From NCBI GenBank assembly GCA_023481295.1, contig JAMCWF010000032.1, positions 1 through 33,707 on the forward strand: 33,707 bases of DNA, read 5' to 3'. The stretch comes from Armatimonadota bacterium. Its GTDB lineage: Bacteria > Armatimonadota > Chthonomonadetes > Chthonomonadales > JAMCWF01. Below are positions 7,773-15,412 of the stretch, one piece after another (position 1 is the stretch's first letter; every line of letters begins with the position of its first letter). Below the pieces are notes generated by a model. It searched no databases, was not told the DNA's origin, and saw nothing but the letters and a program-made list of their open reading frames with translations. The translations under genes were made by a program, and so were the position numbers.

Positions 7773-8777
7773 TCAGGACGCTTTTCGTACGCTCTTGTAT
7801 GATGCCGCTGTGTTTGCAAGGACGACCTCGGGATTGTCCGCTTCCTGCACTTTCGTCAGCGCCCTGCCGTTCTTGGTATCGGGGCAGACCATCACACACC
7901 GGTTGCAACCCTTGCAATAGTCGTAATCAATGCCCATCATCTTGCCGTTTACGAAGACGATGGAGCCTGGATCGCTGCAGGCGTAGTAACATTTCACGCA
8001 ATGGATGCATGCATCCGGGTTAAACAGCGGCATCTGACCGGTGCGTGAGGCTCCATGTGTTTTGCTATAGGAACTGCTTAAAGCGTTGATCAACACGCCG
8101 CCCGGTCGCTGGGTCAGATAACCAATCACGCCACCCTGTGGCTTAGAGTAAGGCTGATGCTGATACTTGCCGTCATAGGGGAAATCTTGAAACTGAGCGG
8201 AGGAGATGCCTTCGTAAGCCTTCAAATTTGCTTCCACCACCTTTGGCCAGGTGACGGTCAGCATTTCGCGAGCCGCCTGATCGGGAAAGCCAAGCACCTG
8301 TATCAGCAGCCCGAACACCGGAATGTTAATCCGCGACCTTGCTTCCGCCGCGATACGGGTCGCATCCAAACAGATAATTTTGCCGTCGGCAAGCTGCAAC
8401 CGATCGCGAATTGCAGCCGGGCTCTCGGTCGTATTGACGATCACGGTGGCCCTGGGTTGAAGCCCCACATTCAGACGCATCGGCTCGATGAGCTGCTCCC
8501 GCATAATCGCCAGAATGTGAGGGGTGGAGAGAGTTCCGCTTGTGCGGACCGGCCTGCCTAGCTTGCAGAGCCGAATCGAAACATCGGTTGGGGTCCCTTT
8601 TTTTTCTGAGCCGTACTGCGCATCAAACGCGCCATCCAGATTGAGCTTGTCAACCGCGATTTTGAAAAGGAGCTTTCCGATTGTATTGGCGCCGTCACCA
8701 CCCAACGCAACCAGCTTGACATTGCAATACCCCAGCTCATCCTCATAACAGAGATCGAATTCCTCTTCGGTTTTCAT
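7773..8777 (-). CDS. 2-oxoacid:ferredoxin oxidoreductase, fused gamma + delta (2x[4Fe-4S] ferredoxin) subunits
   Basis: 334 aa. Gamma-like domain (ALGGDGANTIGKLL...GSEKKGTPTDVSIRL) followed by CIHCVKCYYAC and CKGCNRCVMVCP clusters. Confidence 0.87.
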   Translation of the reverse strand: MKTEEEFDLCYEDELGYCNVKLVALGGDGANTIGKLLFKIAVDKLNLDGAFDAQYGSEKKGTPTDVSIRLCKLGRPVRTSGTLSTPHILAIMREQLIEPMRLNVGLQPRATVIVNTTESPAAIRDRLQLADGKIICLDATRIAAEARSRINIPVFGLLIQVLGFPDQAAREMLTVTWPKVVEANLKAYEGISSAQFQDFPYDGKYQHQPYSKPQGGVIGYLTQRPGGVLINALSSSYSKTHGASRTGQMPLFNPDACIHCVKCYYACSDPGSIVFVNGKMMGIDYDYCKGCNRCVMVCPDTKNGRALTKVQEADNPEVVLANTAASYKSVRKAS

Positions 8778-8877
8778 TTATGGTGTACCTATCAGCCCGG
8801 TATTCCCAAACGCGAGCCGTTCCTTTCAACCGTCACGCTTTATTCTACATCCACAACTGCAAACCCGATCTGGTCTA

Positions 8878-8906
8878 TTAGTACTTATAAGTTATTACTT
8901 TAGTAC
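8878..8906. promoter_or_regulatory. Possible operator upstream of the OFOR/mta gene cluster
   Basis: Direct repeat TTAGTAC at 8878-8884 and 8900-8906 (22 bp period), overlapping perfect palindrome ACTTATAAGT at 8883-8892; ~100 bp upstream of the start at 8777. Confidence 0.3.
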
Positions 8907-8961
8907 CAGCATACTTGCAAATATATCATTATATCCGTTGCGAGGATGCTCATTTCTTTAA

Positions 8962-11900
8962 TCAGCCCCAGCGTATGGTAAGCCGGTCGCCGACCCTTAA
9001 AATCATCGGCTCGGGGAATTGGAGCGATGTCCACTCCCCAGCCCTGGATGCGACCACCGATACTATTTTACCGTTTACCAGCACCCGATACCTTACGCCG
9101 GTATGCCCAAGGCCGGCCTTTACCGAGCGCAACGGAAGCTCGCCTTCCACTAGCTCAATCGTTTGGGCCGCCGAACTCTGCATGATGATGCCCCAACATA
9201 CCGGCGTCGTAAATACCGAGCGGTGATCGGTCGGCGCCACTCGAGGTGAAAATGCAATCCAGCCCTCCGGCGCGCTGTAATGGAATCCCTGGATGGCCAT
9301 CAATACCGTCCAGATGCTCATTGGGCGAAAGTAGTGGTTTCCGCACTCGAAATGGTTCCAAGGCCTGCCCATCTTTAAGTAGCGGTCTTGAACTTCGCGG
9401 ACAACTTGCAGCCCCTGCTCCACCATACCGTTATAAATCATATTGGAGGCCAGCGCGTACTCCACCCCACTCCAAACCGCCGACCATTGGCCGCCGCGCG
9501 GCATCGCTTCAGCCGGATTGGGCCACCAGCCGTTGATGATGCTGCCGTTCTGACGATTACGGGTGTAGATCGTGTTCAGAGTGGAAAGCAGCCGCTCTTT
9601 GGGATAAGGGCTTCCCAATCCGGGGTGCAGCGAGGCGTACCAAACCGCATCGGTCGCCGCCGCTAAGCTGGCGTGATCCCGTTTTCCCGTCTTGGGATCG
9701 TAGTACAGATCGTAATATTGACCGTTCCACAGCTCTTTCTGAAAATTCGGCTGCGCCTTGTGATACCTTTGGCTGAAGATATCCGCCTGTGCGGTCTGCC
9801 CCAGCGCCTTTCCCATCTGAACCGCCGCCCGCAGCGCGGTCAAATAGAGCGAGGAGACATATACCGAAGTCCCGTACATGGGCCATCCATCATAAGTTTG
9901 ATCGGCGCCGGTGTCATTGGGAAGGCCGTCACCGTCGGTATCGCGGCGGTTCATATCATCCAGCGCCGCCACCACGTGGGGCCAGTGGAATTGCAAGAAT
10001 TGGCGATCACCGATCCATTGCCAATCCCGGTAGGCCATCAAAACGTATTGGGACATCATATCAATCCGGTAGTATCCATCCGGATGATCGAAGGTGGCCG
10101 GGAAAAAGTGGGGAATGTCACCGTTAGGCGCCTGGTGGTCAACGGTTATATGGATTTCACTACGCTCCAGCTTGGGGAATAGAACGGTGATCATGTTAGA
10201 CCCATAGTAGCTCACATCCGTCGTTTGCAGGCCGCAACAGCCCTCACCCTCCCATACTCCGAACTTCCCGTCCTTATCCCACCAAGAATCTTTGGACATC
10301 GTGGTGAGTTGGGCATTGATCGCGTCTAGTATTTTCCGCTCGACGCGGGCCGAGTAAAACTCACGGCGAAACCGATCGGTTTTTCGGCGCAGATCAGGCA
10401 AACTCGCAATGACATAATCGGCGACTTCATCCGCATCCTCAAACCAGTTTGAATACATATGTCCGATCTGATTCCGATCGGCATCGAGGTGATTGGGAAA
10501 GTGCCAGGTTAGGACAAACGTAACCTTGCCGCCCTTATTCGGCTCCAGATGCAAACGCTGGGTGACGGCCGCATTACGGACATAGCTGCTCGAGTCCAGC
10601 GTGCCCTCCGGCTCAAGCTTGCCGTCTTGATTGAAATCGGTCCAGATATCCTCGAAATCGTTCCAGGCCACTCGATACGCCCCTCGCCCTAACCCGGTCA
10701 GCGTCATCAAACCAAACGATTGCCAGGTCGCCGGCATATGGTCGGGCTGAAGGTAGCTGGAACGAGATACATAAGCGACCATTGTCCGATAAAAGCTGTC
10801 GACCCGATCCAGCGTCGGCGGCCATCCACCCCACACCGATGAAGCGTAAACCAGGGTTCGCCCCTTCCCATAATGGCCGGCAATCACCAGCGGCTGCCCG
10901 GCGAATCCGTTCGCGATGACGGTGCCGCCCGGCTTTACCCCGGCGATCAGGTTATAGCCGTTGATGGAGGGAAGAGTCAGATTGCTAAATACCTGTTGTG
11001 CCAGCTCATTTTTCACCTTTGAGATGCTGGTCGCCTGATTAACCGCATCGAACCGGTTTAGGAAGTTAACGGGCAGAATGCCTTCCAAGATCGAGCCGTT
11101 CATGTGCCCCCAGCGATCGCTCGAATAGCCGTAAAAGGCATCCCAGCCGCCGGAGTAGATCAGCCCCATCCCCGCATTGACCGCCTCTTGCAGTATCTTC
11201 ATGTCGGCGTCTCCCAGCATGTCTCGAGCGTGAGTGATCTCGCCGACCCAAACGCAATCGAACCGCCGAGCCAGCTCCTGGCCATTATCGGCTGGAAGCC
11301 GAATCGCATTGGAGCCCTCACCAGTCGCCCAGGTCACCTTAAGCCCACTCACTCCGTCGAAGGCGCTTGCAAAGCCGCCATGCACACGATCGGAGACGAG
11401 CAATAGTCGAATTGGCTTCGACATCGAAGGCGGCTTACCGCCGCTTAACGCTTCCATTGACACCCGAATCCCTTTGGATGTAGCGCCCTTGCGATTGCGG
11501 GTTCCCCGGAAATTAAGGTCGTACCCAGCGCCGTTTCGCTGGCTGGCCATAATCGAGACATCCACCGGATTGGAATTCGGGTTATGAACATTAAAGGTGA
11601 AGATTGCGCAAGGCAGCGCGGAATCTTTTTCGTTCAGTGGAATGAAAGGCGTCCACGCATCCAAATGAATATTCACCGGCAGGTTAGGATCGGCATAATC
11701 GAGCATCGCGAACGGGTGCTCGCCGACATATCCGATCTCGCTCACGCCCTGAGCCAATCCCCTCGAATTCAATTGCAGTAACCGCGAGAGGGTCTCCACA
11801 CCGGTGTTGACCCACACGGCGAACAGCGAATCCTCAAGCCGAAGTTTTGATGCCCAGTCGTTGAATATTTGCCACTCATAAAAGGTACCGTCGGCGCGCA

Positions 11901-12084
11901 GCTCCACGGTACCGGCGCCGATCCCGCCCATCGGGATGCCGGAGTTCATAGGCGGATTCGCTCCAATGACGGTTTGCTCTCCCTGGACCGGCTCAACGCT
12001 CGTCATCGAGTAGCCGGCCGCACCAATGGTTGCAGTTACGGCTATGGTCTTCACGAATTCACGCCGCGAAATTCCACCTTTCAA
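8962..12084 (-). CDS. GH116-family glycoside hydrolase with Tat signal and an inserted GATase1-like domain
   Basis: 1040 aa. Tat-type N-term GGISRREFVKTIAVTATIGAAG; GH116 N-domain GIPMGGIGAGTVELRADGTFYEWQIFND; catalytic-type motifs GVWEGEGCCGLQTTDVSYYGS and GADQTYDGWPMYG; insertion aa ~222-442. Confidence 0.85.
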   Translation of the reverse strand: MKGGISRREFVKTIAVTATIGAAGYSMTSVEPVQGEQTVIGANPPMNSGIPMGGIGAGTVELRADGTFYEWQIFNDWASKLRLEDSLFAVWVNTGVETLSRLLQLNSRGLAQGVSEIGYVGEHPFAMLDYADPNLPVNIHLDAWTPFIPLNEKDSALPCAIFTFNVHNPNSNPVDVSIMASQRNGAGYDLNFRGTRNRKGATSKGIRVSMEALSGGKPPSMSKPIRLLLVSDRVHGGFASAFDGVSGLKVTWATGEGSNAIRLPADNGQELARRFDCVWVGEITHARDMLGDADMKILQEAVNAGMGLIYSGGWDAFYGYSSDRWGHMNGSILEGILPVNFLNRFDAVNQATSISKVKNELAQQVFSNLTLPSINGYNLIAGVKPGGTVIANGFAGQPLVIAGHYGKGRTLVYASSVWGGWPPTLDRVDSFYRTMVAYVSRSSYLQPDHMPATWQSFGLMTLTGLGRGAYRVAWNDFEDIWTDFNQDGKLEPEGTLDSSSYVRNAAVTQRLHLEPNKGGKVTFVLTWHFPNHLDADRNQIGHMYSNWFEDADEVADYVIASLPDLRRKTDRFRREFYSARVERKILDAINAQLTTMSKDSWWDKDGKFGVWEGEGCCGLQTTDVSYYGSNMITVLFPKLERSEIHITVDHQAPNGDIPHFFPATFDHPDGYYRIDMMSQYVLMAYRDWQWIGDRQFLQFHWPHVVAALDDMNRRDTDGDGLPNDTGADQTYDGWPMYGTSVYVSSLYLTALRAAVQMGKALGQTAQADIFSQRYHKAQPNFQKELWNGQYYDLYYDPKTGKRDHASLAAATDAVWYASLHPGLGSPYPKERLLSTLNTIYTRNRQNGSIINGWWPNPAEAMPRGGQWSAVWSGVEYALASNMIYNGMVEQGLQVVREVQDRYLKMGRPWNHFECGNHYFRPMSIWTVLMAIQGFHYSAPEGWIAFSPRVAPTDHRSVFTTPVCWGIIMQSSAAQTIELVEGELPLRSVKAGLGHTGVRYRVLVNGKIVSVVASRAGEWTSLQFPEPMILRVGDRLTIRWG

Positions 12085-12220
12085 GTCTGTCCCTCCATAC
12101 GCTGAAGTGATTTGTGATTGGCTACCGGCGCTGCCTGATGCCGCTTGAATAAACCGGATGGCATAAATATCTTAATCACATCCCCCGCTCTTTCCTGCCT
12201 ATTAACCCGACAAATAATTA

Positions 12221-12346
12221 TCCCGTATTTGTCATTCCCTGTCATCCCCAGCGTAGGCGGGGAGAAAGCGGGAGCCCAGAAGGCTCTGGATGCTGAATCA
12301 ACTCCGGCATGCCGGTATTTCATCGCCGGATTAATAATATACGGGA
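12221..12346. repeat. Putative MITE/REP-like palindromic element
   Basis: 126 bp bounded by perfect 8-bp inverted repeats TCCCGTAT (12221-12228) / ATACGGGA (12339-12346). Internal GTCATTCCC/GTCATCCCC, hairpin CCAGAAGGCTCTGG and 12-bp palindrome CCGGCATGCCGG (12304-12315). Confidence 0.45.
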
Positions 12347-12532
12347 CTAAACCATAAATTCCAATCTGCCATAACTTGATTGTGCGGTTAAATTCACTCA
12401 ACCTTACCAAATGGATACGGGCTGGGGTAAAATAAATTTACAATTTAGGTTTTCTAATTGCAATAAAGTTGCGAATCAATTGGGCCGACCAACGGTATCC
12501 ATATCGGTCGGCGACGAATAGGGGGTTAGATT

Positions 12533-14326
12533 ATGAGTCAGCAAACGGCGACACACGCCACCGATGTCGTTGTGCGCCTCGCGGGCGAGTCGGGTGAAGG
12601 CGTGGTAAGCCTCGGTGACTTGACCGTTCAAATGCTTTCAAGCTTAGGGCTTGACATTTACACATTTCAAACATTTCCCGCCAAAATCAAGGGTGGCACC
12701 GTTATGTACCAGATTCGAGTCCATAGCGGTGTCACTCTTTCACAAGGGGATGGCGTTGACGTCTTGATCGCACTGAGCAAGGATGGCTACGACTCGTTTC
12801 ATATGGGAATGCGCGAGGATGGAATCTTGCTCTACGATAGCGACGCCTTCACTCCGCCGGAATCGCCGGGACGAACCGAATACGGGCTTCCGATTTCCAC
12901 GCTCGCAAACCATGAAAAACAGGCCATTCGCAGCGAAGTCGAGGGCGAACAACTCAAGCGATTACCACCGCCGAAGAACATCGTCGGATTGGGAGCGCTG
13001 ATGCGCCTGATCTCCGCCCCGCTGGAACCGGCCGAGCAGTACATCCGAGATCTGTTCGGCCGTAAGGGCGAGCCGATCGTCCGCATGAACATTAACGCGC
13101 TGCACGTGGGCGCTCAGCACATCGAGGATCAAATTGGAGCCAAGCGAACACCGCATGTCTATCCGGTTCCCGTCGAGCGGGAACGCTTAACCATAAACGG
13201 CAATCAGATGCTGGCCATCGGAGCGCTTGCGGCCGGTTGCCGCTTTTACGCCGGTTATCCTATCACTCCGGCCAGCGACATCATGGAGTTTTTGGCCAAA
13301 GAGATGCCCAAATTTGGGGGTGAACTGATCCAGGCCGAGGATGAGATCGCGGCGCTGGGCATGTGCCTGGGCGCTTCGTTCGCCGGCAAAAAAGCAATGA
13401 CCGCCACCTCCGGCCCCGGCCTCTCGCTGATGGTGGAGCAGATTAATCTGGGCGGTCAGGCCGAAATCCCGGTCGTGATCGCCGATATTCAAAGGGGCGG
13501 CGCCTCAACCGGCATGCCGACTAAAACTTCTCAAGGCGATCTCAACCTGGCCGTTTACGGGGTTCACAACGAATCACCTCGAATTGTGATCGCCGCCTCA
13601 TCGGTGGAGGACTGCTTCTGGACCAGCGTAGACGCCTTTAACCTGGCTGAAAAATACCAGTGCCCGGTCATTCTGCTGTCTGATCAGGCGCTCGCGACCC
13701 GAAAATGCACCATCCCCATGCCGGAGCTGGATAAGGTGCGGCTGGAGGATCGGCTAAAGCCGACATCGGAGGAGCTGAGCAACGGATTCCGACGCTTTGA
13801 GATCACCGAAACCGGCGTCTCACCGATGTCCATTCCGGGGATGGCCGGGGGCGCCTACGTTTCCACCGGTATCGAGCACGACGAGCTGAGCAACCCCGGC
13901 TATGATCCCGATCTGGCTCAGCGAATGAAAGCAAAGCGCTTCCTTAAGCTCGAAACGTTGGCCAAGTCAGAGGGCGCCTCATATTACCGGCTATGGGGTG
14001 TGAAGGGTCACGCAAAGGTCGGCATCATTGCATTCGGCTCAACTGAGGGCGTACTGCGCGAGTCCACCGAACGGGCTCGAGAGGAAGGCTATAAGGTAGC
14101 CCATCTTCATTGCCGCCTGATCAATCCGCTGCCGGTGGAAGCGATCAAGGAGTTCGCCGCTCGCTGCGATAAAATTTTAATACCGGAATTAAACTGGTCC
14201 GGACAATTCGGCCACTGGGTGCGCGCCAACACTAACATCGAGTACCGTGCCTTTGCCAAAGATGTGGGGCTGCCATTCGCGCCCAACGAAATCTACAATC
14301 AGATCATCGAATTGCTGGCCGAATAA
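12533..14326 (+). CDS. korA: 2-oxoglutarate:ferredoxin oxidoreductase-type, fused gamma-alpha subunit
   Basis: 597 aa. Gamma domain (RLAGESGEGVVSLGDL...FPAKIKGGTVMYQIRV) then alpha domain (GNQMLAIGALAAGCRFYAGYPITPASDIMEFLA, TATSGPGLSLMVEQI, QRGGASTGMPTKTSQGDL). Confidence 0.9.
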   Translation: MSQQTATHATDVVVRLAGESGEGVVSLGDLTVQMLSSLGLDIYTFQTFPAKIKGGTVMYQIRVHSGVTLSQGDGVDVLIALSKDGYDSFHMGMREDGILLYDSDAFTPPESPGRTEYGLPISTLANHEKQAIRSEVEGEQLKRLPPPKNIVGLGALMRLISAPLEPAEQYIRDLFGRKGEPIVRMNINALHVGAQHIEDQIGAKRTPHVYPVPVERERLTINGNQMLAIGALAAGCRFYAGYPITPASDIMEFLAKEMPKFGGELIQAEDEIAALGMCLGASFAGKKAMTATSGPGLSLMVEQINLGGQAEIPVVIADIQRGGASTGMPTKTSQGDLNLAVYGVHNESPRIVIAASSVEDCFWTSVDAFNLAEKYQCPVILLSDQALATRKCTIPMPELDKVRLEDRLKPTSEELSNGFRRFEITETGVSPMSIPGMAGGAYVSTGIEHDELSNPGYDPDLAQRMKAKRFLKLETLAKSEGASYYRLWGVKGHAKVGIIAFGSTEGVLRESTERAREEGYKVAHLHCRLINPLPVEAIKEFAARCDKILIPELNWSGQFGHWVRANTNIEYRAFAKDVGLPFAPNEIYNQIIELLAE

Positions 14327-14354
14327 CCGGAGCAGTTTGAATAAGGAGAATAAA

Positions 14355-15257
14355 ATGCCTGAAACTGCGGTTTCACAACAACAATATGCACCCAAGGATT
14401 ACAAGAGCAGCCTGAAGCCGATCTGGTGCCCCGGCTGCGGTGACTTCGGAGTGCTCAACGCGCTCTACAAAGCGATGAGCATCTGCGGGTTGTCGCCGGA
14501 AAAAACGGTTATCGTGTCCGGAATTGGTTGCTCCTCGCGATTGCCCGGATTCGTCACCACCTACGGTTTCCACAGCGTCCACGGCCGCGCGCTCACCATC
14601 GCGACCGGCATCAAGGTGAGCCGCCCTGACCTCAATGTGGTGGTGGTGGGCGGCGACGGCGACGGCTATTCAATTGGAGCCGGACACATACCGCATACCG
14701 CACGACGCAATCCCGACATCACCTACTTGATCATGAACAACAACGTCTACGGACTGACCAAGGGCCAGGTTTCCCCCACATCAATGGTACCGATGGCATC
14801 GCTTCAGGCCAATATAGACCCAAAGCGGTGGAAAACCACCCCCTATGGGATGACCGAAGATTACATCAATCCCATCGCAATGGCCATCGCCTATGATATA
14901 TCGTTCGTGGCCAGAGGCTTCTCATATCGCCCAAACCAACTTACCGAGATCATTGTCGCCGGTTTGCAACACAAGGGGTTCTCACTGATTGATGCTTTCA
15001 GTCCCTGTCCAACCTTTAACCAGGATCAAACCGACGATTACTATAAGGAGCAAACCTACGACGTTCCGGAAGATCACGATCCCACCGATCGAGTAAAAGC
15101 CTTTGAACTGGCGCTCCGAACCGATGGATATCCCATTGGCGTTATCTACCGAAACGATACCAAACACTCCATTATGGAGGAGCAGGCCGCGTTGAAAGCT
15201 CGGTTTGCCGGCCAGCCATCCGGCAGCGTTTCGGCGCTCCTGCATCGCTTCGTTTAA
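14355..15257 (+). CDS. korB: 2-oxoglutarate:ferredoxin oxidoreductase-type, beta subunit
   Basis: Start at ATG 14355 with AAGGAG upstream; IWCPGCGDFGVLNAL, GIGCSSRLPGF, VVGGDGDGYSIGAGHI, NNNVYGLTKGQVSPTS. Confidence 0.92.
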   Translation: MPETAVSQQQYAPKDYKSSLKPIWCPGCGDFGVLNALYKAMSICGLSPEKTVIVSGIGCSSRLPGFVTTYGFHSVHGRALTIATGIKVSRPDLNVVVVGGDGDGYSIGAGHIPHTARRNPDITYLIMNNNVYGLTKGQVSPTSMVPMASLQANIDPKRWKTTPYGMTEDYINPIAMAIAYDISFVARGFSYRPNQLTEIIVAGLQHKGFSLIDAFSPCPTFNQDQTDDYYKEQTYDVPEDHDPTDRVKAFELALRTDGYPIGVIYRNDTKHSIMEEQAALKARFAGQPSGSVSALLHRFV

Positions 15258-15265
15258 GGACCTAC

Positions 15266-15309
15266 AGGTTGGCCAGTGACCAGATGCATACCATTCGACT
15301 GGCCAACCT
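15266..15309 (+). terminator. Perfect 12-bp inverted repeat after korB (possible terminator or operator)
   Basis: AGGTTGGCCAGT (15266-15277) / ACTGGCCAACCT (15298-15309), 20-nt loop, 8 bp after korB stop, followed by TTTGCTTT-like tract. Confidence 0.5.
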
Positions 15310-15412
15310 TTGCTTTACCTCAGAACAATTACAACGCGTCTCCTCAGGATATAGTCATCTCCAAATGACGGACACCATAATAACTCAATTCATTGAAGAA
15401 GGAAAAGGAAAC

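Noticed and set aside
5478-8777. Assignment as oxalate oxidoreductase
   Set aside because: The gamma-delta fusion is suggestive, but the alpha chain keeps the YPITP motif typical of PFOR/KOR types; substrate left open.
1-8777. Archaeal (methanogen) origin of the whole window
   Set aside because: DivIVA, RuvC, sigma-70 domains, dtd and gatAB context are bacterial; only the mta genes might have been exchanged with archaea.
8778-8961. Possible cobalamin riboswitch upstream of the corrinoid operon
   Set aside because: No recognisable B12-box or typical riboswitch core by eye, and the leader is short (184 bp). A covariance-model scan would be needed to exclude it fully.
9673-10182. 169-aa plus-strand ORF
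   Set aside because: Antisense to the GH116 catalytic domain; likely a frame shadow.
12081-12410. 109-aa minus-strand ORF upstream of GH116
   Set aside because: Lies across the palindromic repeat-like element and intergenic DNA; no family similarity.
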